From assembly GCF_004114935.1 (NCBI RefSeq), contig NZ_CP022221.1:7151001-7215000 (forward strand): a stretch of 64,000 bases of DNA. The letters are read 5' to 3'. Source of the stretch: Bradyrhizobium zhanjiangense. GTDB lineage: Bacteria > Pseudomonadota > Alphaproteobacteria > Rhizobiales > Xanthobacteraceae. Of this stretch, positions 37,156 through 46,446 are shown piece after piece. A program made the translations under genes and the position numbers. Position 1 is the stretch's first letter, and every line of letters begins with the position of its first letter. The notes beneath the pieces were generated by a model that had not been told where the DNA came from, did no database searches, and saw nothing but the letters and a program-made list of their open reading frames with translations.

Positions 37156-37266
37156 CGCTAACCGCCAATCCTAGACGCAGTCGCGAAGAGCGTCCTCGTT
37201 TCGCGCACTGATGCCTTCGTGGCGAGGGGCCGCCGCGTTCGTCGGCGGCCTCGCCCATGAGCACGC

Positions 37267-37693
37267 CTAGTAGGCCCGGCGCACCACGCGATGCAATCGA
37301 GATTGTTTCGGCAAGATCCTATTGGCTAGCGCAAGCACTGACATTTCGTCTGTTTCGAACGCGATCTTCTGCGCGAGCATGACATCGCCTGCCGCCAAAG
37401 CTCTTTCGGGAACGAAACACCACCCGGCTGTCCGGCTTCGTCGACCTGCACAACATTACTCACGGTACCATAGTGAATTCGATATCGTCGGCCGCTGTGA
37501 GAGCCAGTGACTTCGAAATAACTCTCGGCATCAAACTGCGCACGTTGATCGGGAGAGACCATTCGCGGAGAAGACGCCGCCCACGTGCTTCCGGAGTGTT
37601 TTGCTCGTTGAAGCTCCGGTAGAGCGCGCGCAGCGCGCGCAAATGCGGGTTACTGGCAGCGCCTCTGCGTCTGACCAAAACATTTTGTGCCAT
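37267..37693 (-). pseudogene. Conserved hypothetical protein broken by two frameshifts
   Basis: Starts at 37693 with MAQNVLVRRRGAA and reads NPHLRALRALYRSFNEQNTP. After a shift near 37560 it reads SPDQRAQFDAESYFEVTGSH then RRYRIHYGT. After another near 37395 it reads GDVMLAQKIAFETDEMSVLA before a stop at 37267. I recall intact versions of this protein in Bradyrhizobium but no function. It begins eight bases after the preceding gene's stop. Confidence 0.6.
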
Positions 37694-37700
37694 ATGGAGG

Positions 37701-37922
37701 CTACCCGCCGACGAGGCGCGGATAAAACAGCGTCTCGTCAGCGGTCGGATCAAACGTCCGTACGAGGTTGAAATGGCCGGACGGCATTCGGCTGGCGGCT
37801 GTATATCCTTGGCCGGTCAGCTTGCCAAAGCGGCGCTCAGCCTTTGCCAGCCCAACGGGATCAGTTTGGTCAAAAAAATGTCTGCTGTCGCCGGTGCCGT
37901 CCATCACGATCTGGGTAGCCAT
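37701..37922 (-). CDS. Hypothetical protein, 73 residues
   Basis: Begins MATQIVMDGTGDSRHFFDQT and ends DETLFYPRLVGG. The ATG at 37922 gives the length I associate with this short rhizobial protein; the frame is open to 38021. It is followed closely by the broken gene at 37267-37693 on the same strand. The function is unknown. Confidence 0.6.
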   Translation of the reverse strand: MATQIVMDGTGDSRHFFDQTDPVGLAKAERRFGKLTGQGYTAASRMPSGHFNLVRTFDPTADETLFYPRLVGG

Positions 37923-38105
37923 GGAAGAGTACTCCGCAATGCCTAGCCTATGACGAGGAAGAACCTGGCAGCGGTGAACGGTGTTCCTATTCTCGGATAA
38001 TTTCGATGTGGCCTTCGTCAAGCGCGTCCGTTAGACGCTCGCCGAAAACCTTGGACGCGATCTGATGTGGTTCAGGGCGCGCGGTAGCGCGGCTCTCGGA
38101 AAAAC

Positions 38106-38282
38106 CTACGCAGCGATGTCAAACGATGCAATCAGTGCGCGGACCTCGTTTGCCAAGTCCCGATAGTGCCGCCCGGCCCGGAGATACAACTCTCGATTAC
38201 TGCCATCAGACTTTTTCGCAATCAGATCGCATTCGGCTGCGAGACTTTCGAAACGTTCCAGCTTGGCCTGAAAACCACTCAT
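38106..38282 (-). CDS. Hypothetical helical protein, 58 residues
   Basis: Begins MSGFQAKLERFESLAAECDL and continues with ELYLRAGRHYRDLANEVRAL. Entirely helical and charged, resembling a family of short rhizobial proteins that describe a cell as residues x-x-RFxxLAxEC. No function known. The protein starts two codons after an AAT-rich leader; the ribosome site is modest. Confidence 0.5.
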   Translation of the reverse strand: MSGFQAKLERFESLAAECDLIAKKSDGSNRELYLRAGRHYRDLANEVRALIASFDIAA

Positions 38283-38526
38283 TGGAAAACACCCCTACTC
38301 TACAAAGGGAGGCGAAGATATCCGCCGGATTAGATTAGAGCAAGCGACCGAATATAATCATGCTGCAGCGCACTTGCCTCGGGGCGGTCGCAGAACCAGC
38401 GTGTACGCCCCTGCCGCCAAGGACGTCCCGGCGGTCTAGATTGGCGCAACGAGCCTTGGCGCGGGTCGCGTCGCGGCAACGGCCGTCCGTGACCGGCCGC
38501 TTTTCGCAGCCGTGTGGTATTGGGAT

Positions 38527-38631
38527 TTAGATCGCCGCTCTTCGCCTTCCTCGTCTTGGAATGCACGGCTTCACGGCAACTAGGATGGCAGTCGTCACTG
38601 CGATGCCGATCGTTTGCGCGACGTTCTTCAT
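38527..38631 (-). CDS. Possible 34-residue membrane peptide
   Basis: ATG at 38631; begins MKNVAQTIGIAVTTAILVAV and ends in a basic tail. One hydrophobic helix. Weak support. Confidence 0.25.
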   Translation of the reverse strand: MKNVAQTIGIAVTTAILVAVKPCIPRRGRRRAAI

Positions 38632-38780
38632 GGGGCGGCCCTGCGGCTGAGGTGTGACGCCTGTCCACTCTTCGGCCGGCTGTCGATCCGACGCTACTTC
38701 AGGAGCGTCGTGGGTGTGGATAAAACCCGGCGGCTCGCGTAGCATCGGCAAGGGTTCAACGTCTCACCGGGATCAGACCA

Positions 38781-38996
38781 ATGAGCCGTTTCCTGCTGTG
38801 CTGTGTAGCCGCTACCTGCTTCGCCGGAGCTTTAGTCTTCCATTCCTCCGAAGCGAATGCTGTCTTTTGGCGCGGCATCACCGCGCCAATAAACATCGAT
38901 ATTCATGGATGGCCGATCATCAAAGAGCCCCCGCCGAGCCCATGCCAATGGATACGGGTGAGCAGTGGCTACTGGGTCCGACGGTGCGTTTACTAG
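38781..38996 (+). CDS. Small exported protein, 71 residues
   Basis: Signal peptide MSRFLLCCVAATCFAGALVF with an SEANA-V cleavage region, then a mature part of about 45 residues with two Cys (PSPCQWIRV and VRRCVY) that could form a disulfide. The family is unknown. Confidence 0.6.
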   Translation: MSRFLLCCVAATCFAGALVFHSSEANAVFWRGITAPINIDIHGWPIIKEPPPSPCQWIRVSSGYWVRRCVY

Positions 38997-39070
38997 GCCA
39001 GCATTGGCCCATCCCTCAATTCAAAGTTAAGGGCGGGGCACTTTGTTCTTTCGCCCAAACCTGAGGCGAT

Positions 39071-39322
39071 TTATCCGGTCGTGCGGTGGGTATTACTCCT
39101 CTCTTTTGCGAAGCGGCTTTTGATCTTGCGGCGTAGGAGGGTGTCGAAAAGCGAGGGTAGATTTGCTATCGCATGCTCCAGCTCACTAGCGATGGCCCGA
39201 TAGCGCACGAGCAGTCTCGCATATAAGTCGCGCTTAATCTGATTTTTTGCAACAATCTGAAGTCGCTCGCATTCAGCGATTTGCGCTCGGAGCAGGTCTA
39301 GTTGGGCTTGCATTTCCTTCAT
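39071..39322 (-). CDS. Hypothetical coiled-coil protein, 83 residues
   Basis: Begins MKEMQAQLDLLRAQIAECER; a long amphipathic helix followed by a basic C-terminus (RRKIKSRFAKE). A TTG start at 39358 is also possible. No family recognised. Confidence 0.45.
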   Translation of the reverse strand: MKEMQAQLDLLRAQIAECERLQIVAKNQIKRDLYARLLVRYRAIASELEHAIANLPSLFDTLLRRKIKSRFAKERSNTHRTTG

Positions 39323-39358
39323 GGCGCCGAGTTGATATTCCTGCGACACTGGCGTCAA

Positions 39359-39788
39359 TGCGGAAAGGCGAAGGTCCGCCGGGACCGCGTGACGCCTCCC
39401 ACCATCGCAGCGTTGCGGTCCACGTCCCTCGCCAGCATGGCCATCGCCCAGTCCGGCGGTGGCTTAGTGCATGGCCCTCGCGGCAATACGGCTATGGCAA
39501 TGGCGGCGGTGACGGCAGCCCCAACGCCAGCCTGATCAGGATCGCTGACACGCCTTCAGGCGGCCTCAGTTCGGGAGCAGCGGCATTCGGAACACCCCGA
39601 TCCAGGCGAAAAAAGCAACTTCAATTAAGAAGGTGGTGCCCCATGATGGCGACAGTGAGAACTGCGTCGCCCGCCGGTAAAGTGGTCATAGCGCGCCTCG
39701 CGTAGTTGCGAAGCCCCAAAGCCCAGAACAAAACTCTCGGACGTTCGGAAATGTTTCAGTTCCCACGCGGGCTCGAGCGCGGAATGCG
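39359..39788. other. Region without a supported gene
   Basis: Open plus-strand frames here have Gly/Ser-rich, low-information translations. Nothing recognised. Confidence 0.35.
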
Positions 39789-40010
39789 TTAGCGCCTTTC
39801 GAGTTCCTTGATTGCCAGAGCGGAAATGTTCGACGCGTCTTTGTTGCCGGTCTGCGCGATCTTGATGATCGTTTTTGCAATCATTTCCGTCAGAGGGTCG
39901 TCGCGATCCTTGACGCAGAGGGCATGCAACGTTTGCTCGTATGCTTTGGTAATACAGGCAACCTCTCTAGGTGCCATGCCGTGGGTTTGCAGATGCAAGT
40001 AGATAGCCAT
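39789..40010 (-). CDS. Small conserved protein, paralogue of 57280-57507
   Basis: A 73-residue protein, MAIYLHLQTHGMAPREVACI, with the core AYEQTLHALCVKDRDDPLTE and MIAKTIIKIAQTGNKD. The protein at 57280 shares AYEQALRRIGVQDRNDPLTE and LIAKKIIEIGQTGLKD, so the two are clear paralogues. Widespread in Bradyrhizobium as I recall, function unknown. It is divergent from the Zn-protein gene at 40033 with a gap of only 22 bases. Confidence 0.65.
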   Translation of the reverse strand: MAIYLHLQTHGMAPREVACITKAYEQTLHALCVKDRDDPLTEMIAKTIIKIAQTGNKDASNISALAIKELERR

Positions 40011-40032
40011 CTCGACCCGAACCCATACCTCA

Positions 40033-40347
40033 ATGAAGCACATTATCACGGGCCTGCTTTGCGAAAGCTGGAACGAACGGCTGTGGAGTGATGGCGAACC
40101 GATCGATCCGTCGCCGACCATCGATCAGGCCGTGAACGGGGGCTTCCCCTGGCTGGAGATCAGGTGCGCGCGCTGCAAGACGCCGAGCGACGTCGACCTC
40201 GCGGCGATGAAGCACCCGCCGACCACCTTTGTGCACGATCTCGCCAGCCGGCTGCGCTGTCGCAAATGCGCCAAGGCGGGCCGGCGTCCATCCGCGACTC
40301 TGCTACAGTTGACGTGGCAGCCGCGCCACCCTCGAACCGAATCCTGA
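40033..40347 (+). CDS. Cysteine-pair (zinc-binding-like) protein, cassette copy 1
   Basis: A 104-residue protein with RCARCKTPSDVDLAAMKHPP and [13 protein letters not shown], two CxxC pairs that should bind one zinc ion. It is homologous to residues 54-148 of the protein at 50618 but lacks that protein's basic N-terminus. Directly followed (three bases) by an SRAP gene in both places, so the pair forms a duplicated cassette. A role with SRAP in DNA-damage handling is inference from context. Confidence 0.65.
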   Translation: MKHIITGLLCESWNERLWSDGEPIDPSPTIDQAVNGGFPWLEIRCARCKTPSDVDLAAMKHPPTTFVHDLASRLRCRKCAKAGRRPSATLLQLTWQPRHPRTES

Positions 40348-40350
40348 CCG

Positions 40351-41075
40351 ATGTGCAATCTTTATTCGATCACGACCAATCAAGCCGCCATAAGCGCGCT
40401 GTTCCGCGTCGTGAACCGCTACGTCGGCAATCTGGCGCCGATGCCCGGCGTATTTCCGGACTACAAGGCACCGATCGTGCGCAACGGAGCCGAGGGTCGC
40501 GAGCTCGCCACGGCGCGGTGGGGAATGCCGTCGTCATCAAAGGCGTTGATGGACGCCACCAAGAAACGCGCCGAAAAGCTGCAGGCTAAGGGCAAGTAAG
40601 TGGATTTCAAGGAATTGCTGCGGATGGAGCCGGACGGCGGCACGACAACCATCCGCAAGGTGAAGAGCAAGCACTGGACACGATGTTGGGGACCGAGAAT
40701 CGCTGCTTGGTACCGTTCAACTCCTTCAGCGAATTCAACAAGGCCGAGGGCGGCGATGTTTGGTTCGCACTCAATGAGACCCGTCCCCTCGCCTGCTTCG
40801 CCGGCATCTGGACCAACTGGACGTCCGTCCGGAAGGTCAAGGAAGGTGAGACGACCAACGACCTCTACGCGTTCCTCACGACGGAGGCGAACGCCGAGGT
40901 CGGCGCTATCCACCCCAAGGCGATGCCGGTCATCCTGACAATACCGGAAGAAGTCGAGATCTGGATGACGGCTCCTCCGGACGAAGCGCTGAACCTGCAG
41001 CGGCCGCTTCCGGACGGATCGCTCAGGATCGTCGGCCGCGGCGTCAAGGAAGACCAGGCCGGGCAGACAACGTGA
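40351..41075 (+). pseudogene. SRAP (HMCES/YedK-like) protein, copy 1, interrupted
   Basis: SRAP proteins crosslink to abasic sites in single-stranded DNA through Cys2. This copy keeps the N-terminus MCNLYSITTN with Cys2, and PMPGVFPDYKAPIVRN and ARWGMPSS. It then meets a TAA after LQAKGK (40597-40599), where copy 2 reads Pro-Val. Past the stop the frame continues, and another shift near 40680 restores [24 protein letters not shown] and [10 protein letters not shown]. The catalytic Glu and His regions thus exist but out of frame. It overlaps the start of the dinB relic. Confidence 0.8.
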
Positions 41076-41505
41076 CCGACGAGGACGACGACCAGGCAGA
41101 GCCGTCGGCCCGCCAACGCAAGATCATCCACGTCGACATGGACGCCTTCTATGCATCCGTCGAACAACGTGACAATCCGGATCTCCGCGCAAGCCGGTGG
41201 CGGTCGGTGGATCCCGCGAGCGGGCGTCGTGGCTGCCGCGAGCTACGAAGCCCGCAAATTCGGTGTCCGATCTGCCATGCCATCCGTGACAGCCAAGCGG
41301 CGGTGCCCTGACCTGATCTTCGTGAAACCCGTTTCGAGGTCTACAAGGCGGTCTCCCAGCGGATCCGCGAGATCTTCGCGGAGGACACCCCGATCATCGA
41401 ATCGTTGTCGCTGGACGAAGCCTATCTGGACGTCACGGAAAATCTGCAGCGCATTCCGTTAGCTCGAGACGTCGCGTTGGCGATCCGTGCGAAGATCAAG
41501 GAGGT
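41072..41505 (+). pseudogene. dinB: DNA polymerase IV, N-terminal half with three frameshifts
   Basis: Begins [20 protein letters not shown] with [19 protein letters not shown], the palm Asp of Y-family polymerases. Three apparent one-base losses (near 41190, 41226 and 41325) separate [20 protein letters not shown] and then [15 protein letters not shown] with [14 protein letters not shown], which holds the catalytic SLDE. The gene breaks off near 41505 after IRAKIKEV. The C-terminal little-finger part of such a gene is found at 49.1-49.4 kb. The ATG overlaps the end of SRAP copy 1. Confidence 0.85.
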
Positions 41506-41963
41506 AATCCGCCGGCACCGCGGCAATGCGTTTGTCTTGGATCACGAAGCGATCCAGGCACCCTACGAACAAAAGACGATCGTCCTGAAGTGCTATTTGA
41601 AGGACGTTGAGGACGGGTACAAGCCGCCGAAACTGATTCGAATCGACGCGCTGACGTTTCGAGGGCAAGCCCTTCCTTATCTCGAAGCCGGCTGTAAGAG
41701 ATGCGATCGCGGCCTTAAGCCATCGCTTTGGCGTCATCTCCTCGTACGGTCCCGGCGAAGCAGAAGAGATCGCCGTCGTCCGCTTGATCGCCATCGTCTT
41801 TACCGTGATCTCGGTCGCTAACGGGCACTTCCGAAACTATGCAACGCGGCATGACAATATCCGCGCCATGCTCAACACGCTCTTGAATAGCGTGGAGGAG
41901 ATACAGCGCTATGCTCTCTTGATCGAATTCCTTCTCAGCATTGTAATCAAAACGGCCTCTTGA
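41506..41963 (+). pseudogene. Unrecognised gene fused to the dinB break, one frameshift
   Basis: In frame with the dinB relic the sequence continues [20 protein letters not shown] and [14 protein letters not shown]. After a shift near 41665 it reads [20 protein letters not shown], then [20 protein letters not shown] and NLLNSVEE-like helices to a stop at 41963. No family was recognised. It looks like a separate gene whose 5' end was lost in the same event that cut dinB. Confidence 0.4.
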
Positions 41964-42145
41964 GCGGCAAGGTTGGCGAACATATCAAGCGCGCAAAAGC
42001 GGCGGCGGAAGGTAATCTCTGTCTCGAGGGCGAGCCCGAATGGCAGATTATGGCTAATCTCCTGCCAGAGGCGTTGAATCGCATCACGCGCGAGGAGATG
42101 GTTTATTTAGATGAACTACTGAGTTGGGCCTCTATCGTGACGTAA
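41960..42145 (+). CDS. Hypothetical protein, 61 residues
   Basis: TTG start overlapping the stop of the previous frame (TTGA), so translation may be coupled. Begins (M)SGKVGEHIKRAKAAAEG and ends in an acidic helix (REEMVYLDELLSWASIV). No family recognised. Confidence 0.45.
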   Translation: MSGKVGEHIKRAKAAAEGNLCLEGEPEWQIMANLLPEALNRITREEMVYLDELLSWASIVT

Positions 42146-42280
42146 AGGCCTTGGCCTGGGTCTCGGATGGGCCTCAAGGTAAGCTGCCTCTCCCGCCTGA
42201 CCTCGACGGCATCTCTCGGCTCGGCTCTTCTGAGGCCATCGCGCATCGCTCGGAAATTCGGTTGCCGGGTCTTCTAAGAT

Positions 42281-42993
42281 CTAGTCAGGAAGCGTGTCGA
42301 ACTGCTCTTTGGGCAGTCTCAACATCTGCTCGCGGATTTCTCTCGCGGTCTTGTCCAACTGCGGACTTAGATCGTGCTCGATAATCAGCTCACAATGGCG
42401 CGACACTTCCGTCAGCGTTTGAGTGTTGGGAACGTTCCGTCTCGCCAGCATAGCAGCCAGGAGGCCGCGCGGGCGCTTGCCGAATGATGTGTCTTCCACG
42501 AGATTGATGCCGGCATAGGACCGCTCCAGCCTCAGATCGGCGTGAGCGATATGGCTGTTTCGTATCTCCATGCACCACAGATGAAGGTCCTTCTGCGGCG
42601 CAAGCGCGCCCTTGAAAATATCCTGAGACAGGCGTGTTCGCATGTTCGAGTTGAAGCATTTTGCATTGGCAACGATACCAGCCTCAAAGTAGGCCCTCTT
42701 GTCAAAGTCCTGTGGGTTGGTCTTTGCACTTTCAAACGTAACTGTTCCACCAGCGCGCAAACGAGGATGTGCCGCGCTCAGATTCTGCTCGAAGTTCGGA
42801 AATAACTCACCGGCCGGCGGTTCTGTTCTTTCAGACAGTTCAGCTGCACGGGCGAATACGTAACTAGAGAACTCGAGATCCGTTTGATGAGTGCGTATGC
42901 CTCTTGCAAGTGATCATTTGTGGAGGATTGGCGCTTAGTCGCAGGTGCGCCGATCCCTTGGCGTTGGGCTTTGGCTTCAGCTTCCTCAGGCAT
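42281..42993 (-). pseudogene. Hypothetical protein split by one frameshift
   Basis: The first frame starts at 42993 (MPEEAEAKAQRQGIGAPATK) and leads to NDHLQEAYALI. Near 42895 the frame changes and continues QTDLEFSSYVFARAAELSER, TVTFESAKTNPQDFDKRAYF, and LHLWCMEIRNSHIAHADLRL to a stop at 42281. The second half is a convincing globular protein with the motif RNSHIAHAD. No family was recognised. If the indel is an error, the intact protein has about 235 residues. Confidence 0.5.
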
Positions 42994-43205
42994 TATCTCG
43001 CCGATGCGCACCCTGTGAATGAGGCGTAGTAGTCGTCAAACCGTGCGATGACCTCGCGCACGCAGTGACCGAACTTTCAGGCGGCCGTTGGGAGAGGCAA
43101 AAGAGCGCGCCCGATATCAATATGCTTCGTAATTATATGCGGCGGGATATATACTTATTGCTCTCGGCGGGAGACGTGAACTCACAAAACGAGGCGAGGT
43201 GCACG

Positions 43206-44390
43206 ATGACATCGATCGCGCGGACGCCAGTGCCTGCGGATGCTCAGGCGCCCCAAGAAGCAAAGGTGCGCAACGCCGCGCTCGATCGCTGCCGCACCTT
43301 CCTCACGCTGGTGGTACTGCTGCATCACGCTGTCATTCCATATACCTATTTCGGGCATACCGATCCGAAGTCGTGGATCGGTTTTGACATCATCGTGCTC
43401 GCCACAGACAGCTTCTTCATGGCGATGTTCTTCTTTCTCTCGGGCCTGTTTGTGTGTCCTGGACTCGCTCGCAAGGGACCGCTCGACTATCTGCGCGATC
43501 GCCTGATCCGGCTCGGCTTGCCCTTCGTGATTGGTGCCTTCACGATCATCCCGTTGGCCTACTACGCGATTGAACTGCGTCAGCATCCAGACGTCGGCTT
43601 CGCCGACTTCTGGTGGAAAACCATCACCGAAGGACCTTGGCCGAGCGGTCCGATCTGGTTCCTCTGTGTGTTGGTTGCCTTCGACGTCATCGCAAGCCTG
43701 CTTTACAAGCTCTCGCCGACACTTCTCGACCCGATCAATCGCCTGTCGCTGCGCGGCCATGACCAGTCGGCGCGATTCTTCGCAGTCATGCTTGCCGTCA
43801 CGACCGTGCTCTACATCCCGGGGCGAGTTCACTTTGGACCATACTCCTGGTTCGAGTTCGGTCCATTCTCGGTCCAGCACGGACGTGTACTGCTGTATGC
43901 GACCTACTTCTTTTTTGGCGCGGGCATCGGCGCCAGGTACCTGCACCGCGGATTGCTGGCTCCCGATGGCCAGCTCGGAAAGCACAGCCTGGCCTGGACG
44001 ATTCCGGCGCTCGTTCCCTATTGCCTCATGTGGGTGCTGATCTACATCAAGCGCGAAATTCTGGGAAATCCGACCCCGCTGCCCCACTGGTATGAAGCCA
44101 TCTATGGACTGTTCTTCGCGGCCTTCAGCGTGGCTATCATGTTTACGATCCTGGCCTATTTCCTGGGATTCAAGCAATCAGGCTGGAGCAGCCTCGATAC
44201 CTTGCAGCCTGCCGCCTTCGGCATGTTTTTGGTGCACTACCCGATTGTGCTTTGGCTCGTATATTGGATGTTCGACTTCGACGTCCCGGCGATTGCCAAG
44301 GGCCTGACCGCATTCGTGCTCACTGTCTTCCTGAGCTGGGGCGCGACTGAAGCGTTGCGAAGGATTCCGGGCGCAGGCCACGTGCTCTAG
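43206..44390 (+). CDS. Acyltransferase-family membrane protein (acyltransferase 3/OpgC-like)
   Basis: A 394-residue integral membrane protein with about ten helices. The start begins RNAALDRCRTFLTLVVLLHH with the conserved DxxR and HH pair at the first helix of acyltransferase-3 proteins. FFFLSGLFV, RLIRLGLPFVIG, GPIWFLCVLVAFD and AAFGMFLVHYPIVLWL follow in the expected order. The family transfers acyl or succinyl groups to sugars or glucans. With a GH17-type glucanase 2 kb downstream, a role in modifying surface or periplasmic glucan is plausible but not shown. The start at 43206 is preferred over 43065 because GAGGCGAGG precedes it. Confidence 0.88.
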   Translation: MTSIARTPVPADAQAPQEAKVRNAALDRCRTFLTLVVLLHHAVIPYTYFGHTDPKSWIGFDIIVLATDSFFMAMFFFLSGLFVCPGLARKGPLDYLRDRLIRLGLPFVIGAFTIIPLAYYAIELRQHPDVGFADFWWKTITEGPWPSGPIWFLCVLVAFDVIASLLYKLSPTLLDPINRLSLRGHDQSARFFAVMLAVTTVLYIPGRVHFGPYSWFEFGPFSVQHGRVLLYATYFFFGAGIGARYLHRGLLAPDGQLGKHSLAWTIPALVPYCLMWVLIYIKREILGNPTPLPHWYEAIYGLFFAAFSVAIMFTILAYFLGFKQSGWSSLDTLQPAAFGMFLVHYPIVLWLVYWMFDFDVPAIAKGLTAFVLTVFLSWGATEALRRIPGAGHVL

Positions 44391-44432
44391 GGTTGTATCA
44401 GATCAATTGCGTGGGGATGGATTCAAGTAGCC

Positions 44433-44579
44433 ATGACGAAGAATATCGTAGCCGGACTTGTCCTGCTGGGTTTTATGATCATTGGCGTGCTCGCCTTCGC
44501 CCAGAAACATGATGTGTGTTTGCACGGACACCTGGTCAAGAACTTCAAACCCTGCGGATCAGTCAGCGATTCAATATAG
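44433..44579 (+). CDS. Small membrane/exported protein, 48 residues
   Basis: Begins MTKNIVAGLVLLGFMIIGVL with a hydrophobic helix, followed by a short tail with two Cys (DVCLHGHL and KPCGS). Close downstream of the acyltransferase, same strand. A lipoprotein box is absent. Unknown function. Confidence 0.45.
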   Translation: MTKNIVAGLVLLGFMIIGVLAFAQKHDVCLHGHLVKNFKPCGSVSDSI

Positions 44580-44784
44580 GACCTCCGATAGTTGGCGAAC
44601 GTAGCGACAGACAGGTTGCTTCCGGCCCGTAGCGGCGCTTTAGCGGCCAATTCAGCAGCCGGTGCCGGGACCGTCGTCGCTTGCCGTGACGCAAAAACGA
44701 AGCGCTAAGCGGTCAAGGCACTCACTTGTCGATGGAGCAGCCGTCCACTGCATCAAAAATGGCATCGATCTTGCTGGCTGCCCG

Positions 44785-46086
44785 TCAATCCTTGCGCAGG
44801 CCCTTTCCCATCGCTTCGTAGATCATCGTTTTCAAGTTCAGCTGGATCCGTCCGCCCTGTGTGGGCGACATCACCATGAAGACTCCAAGCATGTAGTCCA
44901 CGGGGTCGACGAAATAGAAGCTGCCGCCGGCGCCGTCCCAACGGTATTCGCCGAGTGGCCAGCTCGTACCAGGAGGTGACGAGGTGCGGACGGCAAAGCC
45001 AAGACCGAAGCCACTAGTGGGTCCGGGAAAATAGAAGAGATCATGAATGATACCGGTCTCCGGCCCAATCTGATCCGACGTCATCAGCGCGACGGTCTCA
45101 CGCTTGAGGTATCGCTTGCCATCCAGTTCACCTCCATTGAGCAGCATTTGTAGGAAGCGGGCGTAGTCCCTTGTCGTGGAGGCCAAGCCCGCTCCGCCGG
45201 ACTCCCAGCGCCGCGGCAATGTAGGATCCCTGATTCCGGCGACCCGGGATCGATCAACAGGAAATCCCTTCGCAATCAGCGGAAATTTTGCGCTATCCAA
45301 AATGTAATACGCGGTATCGGACATGCCGAGCGGATCGAACAACCTCTGCTTTTCGAACTCGTACAGCGTTTGCGCCGAGACTACCTCGACGACCCGGCCG
45401 AGCACGTCGGTTGAATGACTGTAGTTCCAGTGTGTTCCGGGTTGATCGTCAAGCGGCAGCACTGCGATTCGGTCGGCAAAATCGGCGTTATCGAAATCCC
45501 CGGCGTACAATAGAGGATTTGCATAGAGTTTCTGCACCTGGGTACGACCGAGGAAGCCGTAGGTGATGCCCGACGTGTGCCGCAATAGGTCCCTGATCGT
45601 AATCGGGCGCTTCAACGGCTCGAGCTTGAGCGGATACTCTCCGGCCTCATCGGAAACATCGACACCGACTTTGGTCTTCGCAAAGGAATGAATGTATTTC
45701 GACACGGGATCATCGAGAGCGAGCTTGCCCTCGTCCACCAGCATCATCGCCGCAACCGACGTAACCGCCTTCGACATGGAATAGATCTGGAAAATTGCGT
45801 CGGGAGTCATCGGTAGCCCCGTGTCGGGGTCCCGCACGCCGAAACATTCGAAATGGACCGGCTTGCCGTGCTGTTGGATCAGCAGAATGGCTCCGGGAAT
45901 CTTACCGGTCGCGATCTCATTGCGGATGGTGTCGTCAATTCGCTTCAGGGCCGCGGGTGAAAGAGTTCCTACAGCCGGCGTTCGGGCTTCGGCGCGTAGT
46001 TCAAACGCCCATCCGACGATCAAAGAAATCACCAACGTTGCCGCGGCAAGGCAGCGCAGTACGGTTTTTTCAGTTTGAAAGTGCAT
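44785..46086 (-). CDS. Beta-lactamase-fold serine hydrolase (class C-like/EstB type)
   Basis: A 433-residue exported protein with signal peptide (LAAATLVISLIVGWAFEL). The active-site SxxK is Ser103-Met-Ser-Lys106 in IYSMSKAVTS. The tyrosine of the second motif is in WNYSHSTDVLGRVVE (YSH in place of YxN), and a C-terminal GAGGSFYFVDP replaces the KTG triad with a similar HxG-like strand. This pattern fits penicillin-binding-protein-like esterases and peptidases more than true beta-lactamases. Substrate unknown. It converges with the acyltransferase run and is divergent from the GH17 gene. Confidence 0.88.
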   Translation of the reverse strand: MHFQTEKTVLRCLAAATLVISLIVGWAFELRAEARTPAVGTLSPAALKRIDDTIRNEIATGKIPGAILLIQQHGKPVHFECFGVRDPDTGLPMTPDAIFQIYSMSKAVTSVAAMMLVDEGKLALDDPVSKYIHSFAKTKVGVDVSDEAGEYPLKLEPLKRPITIRDLLRHTSGITYGFLGRTQVQKLYANPLLYAGDFDNADFADRIAVLPLDDQPGTHWNYSHSTDVLGRVVEVVSAQTLYEFEKQRLFDPLGMSDTAYYILDSAKFPLIAKGFPVDRSRVAGIRDPTLPRRWESGGAGLASTTRDYARFLQMLLNGGELDGKRYLKRETVALMTSDQIGPETGIIHDLFYFPGPTSGFGLGFAVRTSSPPGTSWPLGEYRWDGAGGSFYFVDPVDYMLGVFMVMSPTQGGRIQLNLKTMIYEAMGKGLRKD

Positions 46087-46446
46087 GGTCGCGCGGCTTG
46101 AGGGTCCACAGAATGTTCGGGCGGTCCGCAGGCGTCCGACGGGCCTCCGGAGCGACGGCTTGCCTCGACTTTCTCACGACCGGAATGCTCGTGCAAGGCG
46201 CGCGCGTCGTGGCGATCTTCGCTGCGGCCCGGGACTACGTCGCAAGCTGCCTCGAGGCAGGATGGACGCATGGTGCTTCCGGGCAGCTCACGATCGTGTC
46301 ATTCTTGGCGAGGACTGGAGGCTGATCTGGATCAATGAGCTTGCAGCAATCTCGCGAAAATTGTGAGCCGATCCGGGAGCGCCGAACAAGCTCAATCTAT
46401 TGATCCTCTTGCTTTCTCTGCAGTCGCAATCACAGGGGCGCTCTTG
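46087..46446. other. Divergent region between serine hydrolase and GH17 genes
   Basis: Upstream signals for both genes are expected here. A plus-strand frame containing FAAARDYVASCLEAGWTHGA is suggestive but has no clear start or family. Confidence 0.35.
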
